From Halobacillus litoralis (lineage in GTDB: Bacteria; Bacillota; Bacilli; Bacillales; Halobacillaceae), in NCBI RefSeq assembly GCF_009856415.1, contig NZ_WMEZ01000002.1:1-64000 (forward strand): DNA of 64,000 bases. Direction: 5' to 3'. Position 1 is the stretch's first letter; each line of letters starts with the position of its first letter. Below the pieces are notes generated by a model. The model worked only from the letters and a program-made list of their open reading frames with translations, searched no databases and had not been told where the DNA came from. Below, piece by piece: positions 25,664 to 35,167 of the stretch. Made by a program: the position numbers and the translations under genes.

Positions 25664-26722
25664 TTAATCTACTAGCGGATTCAGACTTTCGTTTCCTGTC
25701 ATATTCTTTATCATTTCTACCATTAAGGAAATCTCTTCTTCGATGTCCTTTACGCTTACGGTTTCTACAGGAGAATGCATATAACGGAGTGGAAGAGAAA
25801 CGAGGCTGACTGGAACGCCTTTGCCAGTAAGTCTCATCTTATCGGCATCTGTCCCTGTCATTCTAGGTGTTAACTCATACTGCACGTCCATCTCAAGAGA
25901 TTTCGCTGTGCTTTCAAGGAGCTTGTTAATCTTCCGGTTGATCGGAGCTCCTTTTGCCAGTACAGGTCCCCCATCTAAGCGGACGTCTCCATGTTTATTC
26001 TTGTTGACCCCTGGATAATCGGTAGCAAATGTCACATCACAGGCAATCGCCATCGTTGGTTCAATACCAGCTGCGGCGAAGTAAGCTCCCCCCATGTTGG
26101 TCTCTTCATTAACGGTGCTTGCCGCATAGACCCCCACTTGAATACTCTCTTTAGAAAGCCTTCTTAATACTTCCCCTACGATGAATTGTCCGGTACGGTT
26201 ATCAAGACCGCGTCCAGCTATGTATCGATCCATCAGCAGTTCCGGCTCTCTTTTATAAACAGCAAGATCACCAATTTGAACAAACTGCTCCATCTCTTCT
26301 TTCGATTGGGCTCCACAGTCAATAAAAAGATCATCTAAACCAAAGTCACCTTTCAACCCACCATGGTGTTGAGCGTTCACTCCAATGACCCCTGACAATT
26401 CTTTGGCATAGCCAAGAATTTGAACCTTCATTCCTACGGCAGCTTTCGGGTTGATGCCCCCCATTTTGTCAAAATGAAGATAGCCTTGATCATCAATACG
26501 GTTGATGACGAGCGCAATTTCATCACAGTGTCCAGCTAACAGAATTTTGAATTCCGCATCAGGATTCAATACAGCGATGGCATTCCCGGCATGATCGGTT
26601 TTGATTTCGTCAGCAAACGGACGCATTTCTTTGATCCATCTTTTCTGTATCTCCATTTCCATGCTGGATGGAGAAGGTGTGTTTAGCAATTCCATTAAGA
26701 AATTCAATCGTTCTTTTTCCAT
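25664..26722 (-). CDS. ytoP: M42 family metallo-aminopeptidase (YtoP)
   Basis: Cytoplasmic M42-type (glutamyl aminopeptidase/endoglucanase-like) peptidase, 352 residues. Metal-binding motifs are visible in order: LLAGHCDEIAL, GRGLDNRTGQF, TVNEETNMGG, ACDVTFATDYPG and the C-terminal RYMHSPVETV. ATG 26722 is preferred over ATG 26728 because AAGGGGG would abut the latter. B. subtilis YtoP is the nearest named relative; the natural peptide substrates are unknown. Confidence 0.92.
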   Translation of the reverse strand: MEKERLNFLMELLNTPSPSSMEMEIQKRWIKEMRPFADEIKTDHAGNAIAVLNPDAEFKILLAGHCDEIALVINRIDDQGYLHFDKMGGINPKAAVGMKVQILGYAKELSGVIGVNAQHHGGLKGDFGLDDLFIDCGAQSKEEMEQFVQIGDLAVYKREPELLMDRYIAGRGLDNRTGQFIVGEVLRRLSKESIQVGVYAASTVNEETNMGGAYFAAAGIEPTMAIACDVTFATDYPGVNKNKHGDVRLDGGPVLAKGAPINRKINKLLESTAKSLEMDVQYELTPRMTGTDADKMRLTGKGVPVSLVSLPLRYMHSPVETVSVKDIEEEISLMVEMIKNMTGNESLNPLVD

Positions 26723-26841
26723 AATCATCCCCCTTTTCTTTTATCATACCAAAAAAGGGGGATTCCATTATAATTAGACGCTTATTCTGATCCTAATGAG
26801 GGAACATGGTCTTGTACGGAATTTTTAGAGGAGGAATTGGA

Positions 26842-27393
26842 ATGAACTTAGAAAACTGGTTTAACAAAGGAATGACAGCACAGACATACGTCGATCATAT
26901 GCAAAAACACCAAAAAGACTTCATTTATATATATGAAAACTTCCCTGTCCCCGTTGAAGATCACCCCCTATTCGAAAAAGTCCAAAATAAGAAATTACGC
27001 GCGATTGTTCTTACAGAGGACTGGTGTGGAGATGCGATGCTGAACTTGCCGATTTTCTTAAAAATTGCAGAGCATGGACATATCCCTGTTCATTTCCTTT
27101 TGCGTGATGAGAATTTAGAGCTGATGGATCAATATTTGACCAACGGTCGATCAAGATCCATCCCTAAAATCATTTTTATCGACACGAAAGGAAATGAAGT
27201 GGGAACTTGGGGACCCCGTACTCCTGAAATCCAAGCATTTATAGATGATTCATTAGCGAACCTCCCTAATCATAATGCTGAGGATTTTAACGAAAAACGG
27301 AAGGAAATGCTGACATTCATTACAAAAGCCTATCGTGATAATCGGGACTTCTGGTCTTGTGTCTATAAAGATTTGAAAGAAAAAATTTCATAA
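26842..27393 (+). CDS. Thioredoxin-like family protein (183 aa)
   Basis: A cytoplasmic thioredoxin-fold protein of the Thioredoxin_9 type. The active-site region is TEDWCGDAMLNLP, with a single cysteine where thioredoxins have CxxC, so a classic dithiol exchange is unlikely. A second conserved stretch SRSIPKIIFID contains the cis-Pro position. AGGAGG lies 7 nt before ATG 26842; an earlier in-frame ATG lacks a site. Often found next to ytoP/ytpP in bacilli. Substrate unknown. Confidence 0.85.
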   Translation: MNLENWFNKGMTAQTYVDHMQKHQKDFIYIYENFPVPVEDHPLFEKVQNKKLRAIVLTEDWCGDAMLNLPIFLKIAEHGHIPVHFLLRDENLELMDQYLTNGRSRSIPKIIFIDTKGNEVGTWGPRTPEIQAFIDDSLANLPNHNAEDFNEKRKEMLTFITKAYRDNRDFWSCVYKDLKEKIS

Positions 27394-27404
27394 GCCCTTT
27401 TCCA

Positions 27405-27438
27405 AGAGGATTTCCTTAGTATTAAGGAAGTCCTTTTA
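27405..27438 (+). terminator. Terminator of the thioredoxin-like gene
   Basis: Hairpin GGATTTCCTTA/TAAGGAAGTCC (one mismatch, about 27408-27433) followed by TTTTATG. Confidence 0.8.
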
Positions 27439-27492
27439 TGTTTGAAGAAAGACAGGAATAGCCATACTGAGGATAAAAAAGGGGCGTATGGC

Positions 27493-28491
27493 ATGCAATC
27501 CTTAATCCGCCTTTACTTCCAAATGCCGCTGTTTTTGCGGTTATTGACTACTGTACTGTTTACCATGTCGTTATTCGGATTGATCATCCATATCATAGAA
27601 CCGCAAAACTTTCCTACTTTTTTTGATGGTCTCTGGTGGGCCTTTGTGACAGGTGCCACTGTTGGTTATGGTGATTATGTACCGTTAAGTGCTACGGGAA
27701 AAATTATTGCGATCCTTCTCATTCTATCAGGTGGAGGCCTCGTGACTTTCTATATGGCCACTCTCTCAGCATCTACAGTTAAACACGAAACGGACTTATC
27801 AGAAGGAAAAGTGCCCTATAAAGGGAGTGATCACTTAATCCTTGTAGGTTGGAATGAACGGACTCGCCACTTGCTGGACATGTTGGAAGAACAAAACCTG
27901 CAAGAAAGAATTGTTCTGATTGACCGTACAATGAACCAGTTTTATCAGCGTTTATCCAGTGTGCACTTCATTAACGGAAGTGCCACAAACGAAGAAACGC
28001 TTGTACATGCCAATGTAAGTGAAGCAAGAATGGCGATCATCACCGCTGATCCATCCATGGAAGAAGAACAATCCGATCAGACGGTCATTCATCAAATTGT
28101 CGCGCTGAAAGGGCACCATCCAGGATTGTTTATCATCGCAGAAGTACTAACCGAAAAGCAAAAAATCAATGCAGAACGGGCAGGAGCCAACACCATCATT
28201 CGTTCTAATGACTTTATGAGCAGCCTGTTTTACCAGGAGCTCTATCGGAACGACCCCGTCAAACCATTTGAACTTCTTCTTGACTTGTTGACTGAACGAC
28301 AATTTCATGAAGAAACAATTAGTGGTGAACTTATTGGAAAGCCTATGCTCAAAGCTTTTGAACATTATCTGAAAGAACATTATCAAATTATCGGCATAAA
28401 AAAAGGCGAAGATCTCTCCTTCGACCTTCACCCTGATATCGTATTGGAAGAAGGGGATGTACTTGTCGTTTTTTCACCCCTTCGAAAGTAA
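27493..28491 (+). CDS. yugO: Potassium channel with RCK (TrkA-N/C) domain, YugO-like
   Basis: A 332-residue two-TM potassium channel: TM1 about residues 10-32, pore helix and selectivity filter TVGYGDY about 57-63, TM2 about 70-92, then a cytoplasmic RCK domain (LILVGWNERTRHLL Rossmann motif) and a C-terminal TrkA-C part. B. subtilis YugO releases K+ and carries biofilm electrical signals; that role here is only inference. I start at ATG 27493 after AAGGGG, matching YugO. A TTG at 27442 would sit against the preceding terminator. The end overlaps convergent yugN by 18 bp. Confidence 0.92.
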   Translation: MQSLIRLYFQMPLFLRLLTTVLFTMSLFGLIIHIIEPQNFPTFFDGLWWAFVTGATVGYGDYVPLSATGKIIAILLILSGGGLVTFYMATLSASTVKHETDLSEGKVPYKGSDHLILVGWNERTRHLLDMLEEQNLQERIVLIDRTMNQFYQRLSSVHFINGSATNEETLVHANVSEARMAIITADPSMEEEQSDQTVIHQIVALKGHHPGLFIIAEVLTEKQKINAERAGANTIIRSNDFMSSLFYQELYRNDPVKPFELLLDLLTERQFHEETISGELIGKPMLKAFEHYLKEHYQIIGIKKGEDLSFDLHPDIVLEEGDVLVVFSPLRK

Positions 28492-28896
28492 AACCTGTTC
28501 AACCTGGGCAAGCAACTCTCTTCCCTTGTTGACGTGCTCTTCAGGAAAAGACGCGTCTTTATCCACCGGCTCCTGGAACTGATCAAATATCGCTCGGAAG
28601 TTCCCTTCCTTGACGTTGTCATCAAGACCTGGATTATATTTATGAGATAGCAGAAACGGTTCTTTCATCTCAATCATGGCATAATCGCCAGGTGCATCTA
28701 AAGAACCTGAGGTTACGACGAATGGAAGACGAATAAACTGATAACCTACATGATCGTCTATTTTATAGTCAAAATATCCATGCTCATAATCCCAGTTATC
28801 GGATAGTTTAAAGCCAAGAGCCTTTAATTCACTCTCCACATCATTGTATGTGTAGACTTGCCCTGTAATTGGTGAAGATAATGGAATCACTGTCAT
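28474..28896 (-). CDS. yugN: YugN-like family protein
   Basis: A cytoplasmic protein of about 140 residues with the YugN pattern: LGFKLSDNWDYEHGYFDYKI, then YQFIRLPF and YAMIEMKEPF. Function unknown. AAAGGAGTG lies directly before ATG 28896 and 8 nt before GTG 28890; the latter spacing is better, so the start is uncertain by two codons. It converges with yugO, overlapping its last codons, and lies just downstream of pgi's upstream neighbours as in B. subtilis yugO-yugN-pgi. Confidence 0.85.
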   Translation of the reverse strand: MTVIPLSSPITGQVYTYNDVESELKALGFKLSDNWDYEHGYFDYKIDDHVGYQFIRLPFVVTSGSLDAPGDYAMIEMKEPFLLSHKYNPGLDDNVKEGNFRAIFDQFQEPVDKDASFPEEHVNKGRELLAQVEQVLLSKG

Positions 28897-28925
28897 CACT
28901 CCTTTATTCCTTACTATGCCCAAAC

Positions 28926-28970
28926 AAAAAAAGCGCAGGTCATCCATTTTCTGGAGGACCTGCGCTTTTC
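28926..28970 (-). terminator. Terminator of pgi
   Basis: Minus-strand hairpin AAAGCGCAGGTC/GACCTGCGCTTT (about 28930-28969) with T run, ending just past the pgi stop and upstream of yugN. Confidence 0.9.
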
Positions 28971-28973
28971 TTT

Positions 28974-30323
28974 TTATTTCAAACGGTTTTCAAGTTCTTC
29001 TTTTTCTTTTTCAAATCCTGGCTTACCAAGTAGCGCAAACATGTTGACTTTGTATGCCTCTACACCCGGCTGGTCGAATGGATTCACACCCAATAGATAA
29101 CCACTGATCGCACATGCTTTTTCGAAGAAGTACACAAGGTAACCAAACGTATAAGCATCGCGTTTCGGCAGGTGCAAGATCAAGTTCGGCACATCCCCGT
29201 CCGTGTGTGCAAGCATTGTCCCAAGGTAAGCTTTTTCATTCACCTCGTCAACGGTAGCTCCTGCGAGATAATTGAGGCCGTCCAAGTTCTGACTGTCTTC
29301 CTCGATCGTAATGTCTGAAGATGGCGTTTCTACATTCAAAACCGTTTCAAACAAGTCACGACGCCCCTCCTGTACATATTGTCCAAGAGAGTGCAAGTCT
29401 GTGGAGAAGTTTGCAGAGGCAGGGAAAATTCCTTTTTGGTCCTTCCCTTCACTTTCTCCAAACAATTGCTTCCACCACTCAGCGAAATATTGAAGGGATG
29501 GCTCATAGTTCACAAGCATTTCAATCGTTTTTCCTTTGTTATAAAGGACGTTCCTCACGGCCGCATACTGATACGCAGGGTTTTCGGATAGCTTATCCGT
29601 GCTCAACTCACTTTGAGCAGCCTGAGCACCTTTCATCATTTGATCAATGTCGATTCCGCTTGCAGCAATCGGGAGAAGTCCAACGGCAGTCAAAACAGAG
29701 TAACGCCCGCCGACATCATCAGGTACGACGAAGGATTCGTAGCCTTGTTCACTCGCAAGTGTCTTCAAGGCTCCTTTTTCTTTGTCTGTTGTTGCATAGA
29801 TGCGTTTACGTGCTTCTTCTACGCCATACTTCTCTTCAAGGAACTTACGGAAGATACGGAAAGCAATGGCCGGTTCTGTCGTCGTTCCACTCTTAGAGAT
29901 GACGTTCACGGAAACATCTTTGTCTTTAAGTACATCAAAAAGTTCATTCATATATGGTGCACTGATGCTGTTACCAACGAAGAAAACTTGAGGAGTTTTT
30001 CTGTCATCAGAAGATAACTCATTGTAAAAACTGTGATTCAACATTTCAAGTGCAGCACGCGCCCCTAAGTAGGATCCTCCGATTCCGATGACTAGTAAAA
30101 CATCAGAATCTGATTTGATCTTTTCAGCGGATTTTTTGATACGCGCGAATTCTTCTTTATCGTAATCCTCAGGTAAATCCAACCATCCTAAGAAGTCATT
30201 TCCTGCTCCTGATTTCTCGTGCAGGGATTTATGTGCAAGAGATACAGCTCCTTGCATATATTCTAGTTCATGCTCACCAAAGAAAGGCAAAGCTTTTTCG
30301 TAATCAAAACGAACATGTGTCAT
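28974..30323 (-). CDS. pgi: Glucose-6-phosphate isomerase
   Basis: Glycolytic interconversion of glucose-6-phosphate and fructose-6-phosphate. 449 residues, the short Bacillus type. Sugar-phosphate binding [15 protein letters not shown] and [10 protein letters not shown], and the [16 protein letters not shown] catalytic region are present. TTTGGAGGGTCATCA precedes the ATG. A promoter (30365-30393) lies upstream, after which a large repeat (copy 3) separates it from yugJ. Confidence 0.98.
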   Translation of the reverse strand: MTHVRFDYEKALPFFGEHELEYMQGAVSLAHKSLHEKSGAGNDFLGWLDLPEDYDKEEFARIKKSAEKIKSDSDVLLVIGIGGSYLGARAALEMLNHSFYNELSSDDRKTPQVFFVGNSISAPYMNELFDVLKDKDVSVNVISKSGTTTEPAIAFRIFRKFLEEKYGVEEARKRIYATTDKEKGALKTLASEQGYESFVVPDDVGGRYSVLTAVGLLPIAASGIDIDQMMKGAQAAQSELSTDKLSENPAYQYAAVRNVLYNKGKTIEMLVNYEPSLQYFAEWWKQLFGESEGKDQKGIFPASANFSTDLHSLGQYVQEGRRDLFETVLNVETPSSDITIEEDSQNLDGLNYLAGATVDEVNEKAYLGTMLAHTDGDVPNLILHLPKRDAYTFGYLVYFFEKACAISGYLLGVNPFDQPGVEAYKVNMFALLGKPGFEKEKEELENRLK

Positions 30324-30364
30324 TGATGACCCTCCAAATCGTCATTTTTTGCTTGACCAATTTC

Positions 30365-30393
30365 ACTTTATCGAAACCTTACCTTCAAATCAA
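30365..30393 (-). promoter_or_regulatory. Candidate pgi promoter
   Basis: Minus strand: TTGATT (30388-30393), 17-nt spacer, TAAAGT (30365-30370), about 40 bp before the pgi ATG. Confidence 0.6.
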
Positions 30394-30490
30394 GCAATCG
30401 CCAAATTGTAAACGGATACATTGAAAACTTTCATGAATATGAAAAATTTTGGAATATCACTCACTCCTGAACTCCTACTTTATTCAACTA

Positions 30491-31132
30491 TAGCTCTTTA
30501 TTCTTAATGACTCAGTTTCGAGATGTTTCCGTGGTTCGTTGCCGTGTTGAGCGTCAGGGGTGGCTGGGAAGCTACTCGCTTTCCTGTGGGGATGACGGCA
30601 AGCCTCCTCGAGCTTCGCTCTGTGGGGTCTCGCCAGCCAATCCATTCCCACGGGAGTCTCGCAGCTTCCCAACCACCCCATTCGATGTATGTGAGAAACG
30701 AACCCCTATACCCAAAGTGGGGAACGTCTTCCACCCCAACCCAAAATAAAGTGCTCTGTCAGGCCTTTGGCGCTGAGAATCACCACTAAAGAGGGCTTTA
30801 TATGATTCACTTTGCTTAAGTATACTAGAGGAGTTGCCGAGAAGTGGTTTCGAGAAACTGATATAGCCTAGGGGCGGAGGGGAATGGCGAGACTCCTATC
30901 TTAAGTGTGGAGGCGCCTCAATCAGCGGCGTATGGACTGGACTGAGCTGGCGGAGATAAAGGAAACCCGAAGAAAGAAGTGATTCGATGTTGACTTATCG
31001 TACAGAAGAGAGGGAAGTCTCACTAGCCGCTAGGCGCCGGAACCGACCGCGCTCCCGAGGAAAGCGGGTCATTCCCCGCAGCCCCAACCACTAAACAAAA
31101 GTCTCGAAACTGAGTCTTCCACTATCCTGCCA
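30491..31132 (+). repeat. Intergenic repeat copy 3 (modules B'-A, with nested insert)
   Basis: A 642-bp element between yugJ and pgi. Ends TAGCTCTTTATTCTTAATGACTC and GAGTCTTCCACTATCCTGCCA. Here module B comes first in reverse (about 30531-30707) and module A second, forward (about 30871-31087), opposite to copies 1, 2 and 7. Module B keeps inner arms GAGC/GCTC and GGCGAG/CTTGCC. Module A keeps its outer stem (GGGGCGGAGGGGAATG with CATTCCCCGCAGCCCC) but its core is replaced by 30912-31038. Open frames at 30484-30789 are by-products. Confidence 0.85.
30912..31038 (+). repeat. Nested hairpin element inside repeat copy 3
   Basis: A 127-bp segment bounded by GGCGCCT and AGGCGCC, with nearby AGCGGC/GCCGCT arms, in place of the usual module A core. 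It is not found in the other six copies. It looks like a separate palindromic element that inserted or replaced the core. Confidence 0.6.
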
Positions 31133-31149
31133 TTTAGTTTAATAATTGT

Positions 31150-31184
31150 ATAAAAAAATCGGAGGGAAAGCCCCTCCGATTTGC
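31150..31184 (-). terminator. Terminator of yugJ
   Basis: Minus-strand hairpin AAATCGGAGGG/CCCTCCGATTT (about 31156-31183) followed by a T run, just past the yugJ stop. Confidence 0.92.
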
Positions 31185-31191
31185 TTGTATT

Positions 31192-32358
31192 TTATTTGGA
31201 CATCTCCAAGATTTTTTGAACGTCTTCTTCATGCAATTGATTGAAGTTTCCGAATGGTCCTCGCTTCATAGCACGGTCGACGATGACATCGAATTTGTCG
31301 TCGCCAATATCGTAATCAGCGAGTGTTTCTGGAGCGCCGATCGAACTCCAGAAAGAACGTAGAGCCTTGATGCCCTCTTCTGCGACTTCTTTATCCCCTT
31401 TCCCTTCTGGATTGACACCAAACACTTTTGTAGCCATACGAGCAAAGCGTTGTTCGTTGACTTCCATGTTATGTTTCATCCAGTTGGGGAATAGGATTGC
31501 GAGTCCGCCTGCGTGTGGAATGTCATAAACAGCAGATACTGCGTGTTCGATATTGTGGCTGGCCCAATCCCCTCGATATCCCATTTGAAGCATGCCGTTA
31601 AGTGCAACGGTCCCGGCATACAAAATGGTTTCTCTATGCTCTAGTGACTCCAGGTTTTCAAGAAGTTTAGGAGCTGTTTCGATGACAGCTCTCAATACAC
31701 CTTCCACCATCTCATCTTGCACAGGGGACTGTGTTGGATTATGGAAGTATTGTTCAAACAAGTGTGTCATCATATCAACAATTCCATAAATCGTTTGATC
31801 TTCCGGAACACTAACGGTGTAAGCAGGATCAAGAATAGAGAAAGTCGGGTTTGTAAGAGGAGCTGCTCCCCATCCATATTTCTCATTCGTTTCCCAATTG
31901 GTTATAACGGCACCTGCATTCATTTCGGATCCTGTAGCTGCAAGGGTCAATACCGTTCCGAATGGAAGAGCTGATTCTGGCTTCGCTTTTCTCGTAACGA
32001 GATCCCATGGAGCTCCATCGTATTTTGCTCCAGCTGCAATGGTTTTCGTACAATCAATGACACTTCCTCCCCCTACAGCAAGAAGGAAATCAATGTTTTC
32101 TTCTTTACAAATCTGAACTCCTTTTTCGACAGTCGTCAGTTTCGGATTGGGTTCTACACCTGATAGTTCCTGGACTTCAACACCAGCTTCGTTCAACTGA
32201 CTCATCACTTGGTCATAAACACCATTCTTCTTTATACTTCCTCCACCATAAATTACAAGCACTTTTTTAGTAGCGGCCGGTAACTGGGAAGGTAATTGAC
32301 TAATTTGGTCTTTACCAAAAATTAATTTCGTTGGATTATGAAAAGTAAAAGCATCCAT
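31192..32358 (-). CDS. yugJ: Iron-containing (NADH-dependent butanol-type) alcohol dehydrogenase, YugJ-like
   Basis: Group III Fe-ADH, 388 residues. NAD-binding GGGSIKKNG and [10 protein letters not shown], and the metal-binding histidine region [25 protein letters not shown] are clear. It would reduce aldehydes such as butanal or glycolaldehyde; the true substrate is unknown. The start MDAFTFHNP follows AAAGGGGA; a 63-codon upstream open extension is not coding. Neighbour of pgi as yugJ/yugK are in B. subtilis, so yugK is an equally fair name. Confidence 0.93.
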   Translation of the reverse strand: MDAFTFHNPTKLIFGKDQISQLPSQLPAATKKVLVIYGGGSIKKNGVYDQVMSQLNEAGVEVQELSGVEPNPKLTTVEKGVQICKEENIDFLLAVGGGSVIDCTKTIAAGAKYDGAPWDLVTRKAKPESALPFGTVLTLAATGSEMNAGAVITNWETNEKYGWGAAPLTNPTFSILDPAYTVSVPEDQTIYGIVDMMTHLFEQYFHNPTQSPVQDEMVEGVLRAVIETAPKLLENLESLEHRETILYAGTVALNGMLQMGYRGDWASHNIEHAVSAVYDIPHAGGLAILFPNWMKHNMEVNEQRFARMATKVFGVNPEGKGDKEVAEEGIKALRSFWSSIGAPETLADYDIGDDKFDVIVDRAMKRGPFGNFNQLHEEDVQKILEMSK

Positions 32359-32497
32359 AATGGAATTCCCCTTTCTAAACTGAGCGTACGATGATATTAT
32401 CCCCGAATTCCGAGGTATTCTCAAAAGATATGCAATTCGTATAATATTTTTCCCTGTGTTTAAGCTAATAAAGAATAAAGAAAAGGAGGTGTTTTGA

Positions 32498-32737
32498 ATG
32501 AATTGGTTGAATCGTGTGGCCCTTCTTCTAGTCATTGTCGGAGCCATTAACTGGGGGTTGATTGGTTTATTTCAATACGATCTTGTCGCTGGGCTTTTCG
32601 GAGGTGGTGAACAAGGAGCATGGCTGGCACGGGTAATCTATACACTTGTCGGTATTAGCGGACTTATCGTCATATCTCTTTATTTTTCACCGGTAGCTGA
32701 GCATGAGAAATCCCCCGAAGCTGATCCGGCGGAATAA
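32498..32737 (+). CDS. yuzA: DUF378 membrane protein (YuzA)
   Basis: A 79-residue protein with two hydrophobic helices (about residues 5-25 and 42-64) and the DUF378 hallmark [17 protein letters not shown]. The tail is short and acidic. Function unknown. A strong ribosome binding site AAAGGAGGTG precedes the ATG. Divergent from yugJ and closed by a terminator at 32763-32796. Confidence 0.93.
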   Translation: MNWLNRVALLLVIVGAINWGLIGLFQYDLVAGLFGGGEQGAWLARVIYTLVGISGLIVISLYFSPVAEHEKSPEADPAE

Positions 32738-32759
32738 AAATTGCAAACTGAATCCCCAT

Positions 32760-32798
32760 AAAAAAAAGGACCTGTTCCGTGGAACAGGTCCTTTTCAC
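32760..32798. terminator. Bidirectional terminator between yuzA and yugI
   Basis: Hairpin AAAGGACCTGTTCC/GGAACAGGTCCTTT (about 32764-32794) with A and T runs on both sides. Confidence 0.92.
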
Positions 32799-32805
32799 AT
32801 CTTTC

Positions 32806-33192
32806 TTATTTACGGAATTTCTCACGGTCGTCGGATTGTTTGATCCAATCTTCCAGCTTGTCTTTCAGCGTGTTGAAACCAGCTGTGGACTCTTCCTGTT
32901 GTTTCGGTGCTGCTTGCTTACGAGGACGACGTGTTGCTGCTTTTGGAGCTTCTTGCGTCGCACGGATAGAAAGAGAATACTTATTGCTCTTTTCATCGAT
33001 GTTCAAGATTTTAACTTGTACCTCGTCACCTTCAGAAAGGTGCTCATTGATATCCTTCACGTATCCGTGAGTGACTTCTGAAATGTGAACAAGACCTTGA
33101 ACCTTCTCATCTAGAGCAACGAACGCACCATATGGCTGAATTCCTGTAACTTTACCTTCTAAAACTTGACCTTCTTGAAACTTATCTGACAT
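32806..33192 (-). CDS. yugI: S1-domain RNA-binding protein (YugI, general stress protein 13)
   Basis: A 128-residue protein with an N-terminal S1 domain (GQVLEGKVTGIQPYGAFVAL..GLVHISEV, residues 5-75), then a basic linker (RRPRKQAAPKQQ) and a charged C-terminal helix. YugI/GSP13 binds ribosomes or RNA in bacilli; the exact role is unclear. CAGGAG lies 9 nt before ATG 33192. Single gene sharing a terminator with yuzA. Confidence 0.93.
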   Translation of the reverse strand: MSDKFQEGQVLEGKVTGIQPYGAFVALDEKVQGLVHISEVTHGYVKDINEHLSEGDEVQVKILNIDEKSNKYSLSIRATQEAPKAATRRPRKQAAPKQQEESTAGFNTLKDKLEDWIKQSDDREKFRK

Positions 33193-33357
33193 GCTATACA
33201 ACTCCTGATTTAATTATTATTCGCTTCTTTTCACGCAATAAATGATTTTACCATAAAAGAGACCATTTAGCAAAGTAATCTTAAACTTCTTAAAACGTTT
33301 GAAATTCCCCCTCCCATAAAGTGGTATAATATAGGAAAGAACAGAGGAGGTATGTTT

Positions 33358-33714
33358 ATGTCCACTGGTAACAACATTCGAAAATACCGTGAGTTGAAAA
33401 ACTTCACAAAGGAAGATCTGGCTATGAAGGCGAGAATAGGGATCCATACTCTCGAAAGTTATGAAACTGACGAACGCACTCCTGAATTAGATACCATCCT
33501 GAAAATTTCAACTGTCCTTGATATCCCTGCCTCTGAATTACTGGAAAACCATGAGGAAAACTCATCAGAAATTGATGAAGAATTACAAACCCTCATACAG
33601 GAAATTGGCGTAAAACGTTCAAAACTCCTACTAAAGAAAGCCCGTGACTTCTCAGAACAGGACGTCCTACGCGCAATGAATCTCCTCTATGATTTAAATC
33701 AACAAAAAAATTAA
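33358..33714 (+). CDS. XRE-family helix-turn-helix regulator
   Basis: 118 residues. An N-terminal HTH of the XRE type (NIRKYRELKNFTKEDLAMKARIG..TLESYETDERTP, about residues 5-40) and a C-terminal helical part (about 70-118) that may oligomerise. AGGAGG lies 7 nt before ATG 33358. It is a monocistronic regulator beside patB; no target site is evident. Function inferred from the fold only. Confidence 0.87.
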   Translation: MSTGNNIRKYRELKNFTKEDLAMKARIGIHTLESYETDERTPELDTILKISTVLDIPASELLENHEENSSEIDEELQTLIQEIGVKRSKLLLKKARDFSEQDVLRAMNLLYDLNQQKN

Positions 33715-33787
33715 AAAAATAGGTTTATAAACTATGAAAGATGGTTATATTAAGTAACGTAAGACTTTCTCGTATTCCCCCTGTGTA

Positions 33788-33822
33788 AGCAGAGCGAACG
33801 TTCGCTTTGCTTTTTTTTTGCT
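33788..33822 (+). terminator. Terminator downstream of the XRE regulator
   Basis: Perfect palindrome AGCGAACGTTCGCT flanked by GCAG/TTGC (33789-33810) and a T9 run. It is about 75 bp past the stop. Confidence 0.88.
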
Positions 33823-33957
33823 TTTTTTTATAAATACCCCCTATACATAACGAACCTTTTCTATTCGCGAGCGCCTTACACTCAAACAACATATTTTCAT
33901 TCAACCGTCTGATTCGGGTAAGATAGATAACAAAATGGAGTATTGGAGGAAAACGCG

Positions 33958-35136
33958 ATGGAACGTTTTGAAGAAGTCGTTTCAAGAAAAGGAACAAGGT
34001 CCGTCAAATGGGATATGGCGGAAGATCTTTATCAGGATAAAGAAGTACTGCCGATGTGGGTGGCTGATATGGACTTCAAAACTCCAACAGCTGTAACGAA
34101 TGCTATACAAGAAAGAGCAGAACATGGAATCTTCGGATACACGATGCCTGATGCCAAAGTTAAAAAAAGCATCACACAATGGCTTGAAAAACGCCATCAA
34201 TGGAAAATAGACCCAGAGTGGATCACTTATAGCCCTGGAGTTATTCCATCCTTGCATATGATTATACAATCACTGACAGAAATTGGAGATCATATCATTA
34301 TACAGACTCCTGTCTACCCTCCCTTTTACAGTGTCATTAAAGATCATGGAAGGCATGTAGTGAAAAATCCTCTTCAATTGAACGAAGAGCAATATGAAAT
34401 TGATTTCGCTGATTTTGAAAAGAAGATCAAAGACCATAGCGTCTCCATGTTCATTCTCTGCAACCCTCACAATCCAGTAGGGCGTGTTTGGAAAAAAGAA
34501 GAACTGCAAAAGATGATGGATATCTGCTTAAAGCATGATGTCAAAGTAGTAGCAGATGAGATTCATGCAGATTTGGTCTATCAAGGAAACCATCACATTC
34601 CTGCAGCGAGCTTGTCAGAAGAAGCTTCCAAGCAAACCATCACCTGCTTATCACCAACAAAGACATTCAACTTAGCAGGGCTTCAGGCTTCCTACGTCGT
34701 CATACCTGATGAATCAGCCAAGAAAAAAGTCGACCGTCACTTTAAAAACCAAGGAATGTTGATGCTGAATACATTAGGACTGACAGCCATGGAAGCGGCC
34801 TATGACCAAGGTGAAGAATGGTTAAATGAATTAATGAATGTTCTGGAAAATCATCGCGATTATGTCACCGATCGATTTCATAACGAAACATCTTCCATCC
34901 GCGTTTTTCCAGCAGAAGGCACTTATCTTCTTTGGTTGGACTGTAGAGAACTGAAGATGGATCAGGCAGAGTTGAAGCGATTCATGCAAAAGGAAGCAAA
35001 AGTAGGCTTGAACGATGGGGCTTCCTTCGGTGAAGAGGGGGAAGGATTCATGCGGCTGAACATAGCCGCCCCGAAATCAATCATCGAAGACGGCCTCACC
35101 CGTATCATCGGCGCTGTAAAGGCGCGAGAACAATAA
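33958..35136 (+). CDS. patB: Cystathionine beta-lyase/aminotransferase PatB (MalY family)
   Basis: PLP-dependent fold-type I C-S lyase, 392 residues. The PLP lysine is in SPTKTFNLAGLQASY, with the Asp in VADEIHADL and the arginine near the C-terminus in MRLNIA. PatB releases sulfide, pyruvate and ammonia from cystathionine or cysteine conjugates. TGGAGGA lies before ATG 33958. The patB-kapB neighbourhood of B. subtilis is kept nearby. Ends at a bidirectional terminator. Confidence 0.94.
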   Translation: MERFEEVVSRKGTRSVKWDMAEDLYQDKEVLPMWVADMDFKTPTAVTNAIQERAEHGIFGYTMPDAKVKKSITQWLEKRHQWKIDPEWITYSPGVIPSLHMIIQSLTEIGDHIIIQTPVYPPFYSVIKDHGRHVVKNPLQLNEEQYEIDFADFEKKIKDHSVSMFILCNPHNPVGRVWKKEELQKMMDICLKHDVKVVADEIHADLVYQGNHHIPAASLSEEASKQTITCLSPTKTFNLAGLQASYVVIPDESAKKKVDRHFKNQGMLMLNTLGLTAMEAAYDQGEEWLNELMNVLENHRDYVTDRFHNETSSIRVFPAEGTYLLWLDCRELKMDQAELKRFMQKEAKVGLNDGASFGEEGEGFMRLNIAAPKSIIEDGLTRIIGAVKAREQ

Positions 35137-35167
35137 AAAAGTCTCCCTCTTGGGGAGACTTTTTTAA
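35134..35167. terminator. Bidirectional terminator between patB and sodC
   Basis: Hairpin AGTCTCCC/GGGGAGACT (35140-35160) with A6 before and T6 after. Confidence 0.92.

Noticed and set aside
30491-31132. The repeats as insertion sequences
   Set aside because: No transposase frame is present in any copy, and I found no convincing target-site duplication at the ends; at most they are non-autonomous.
32359-32547. N-terminal extension of yugJ
   Set aside because: The homologous start MDAFTF has a good binding site; the extension overlaps the start of yuzA.
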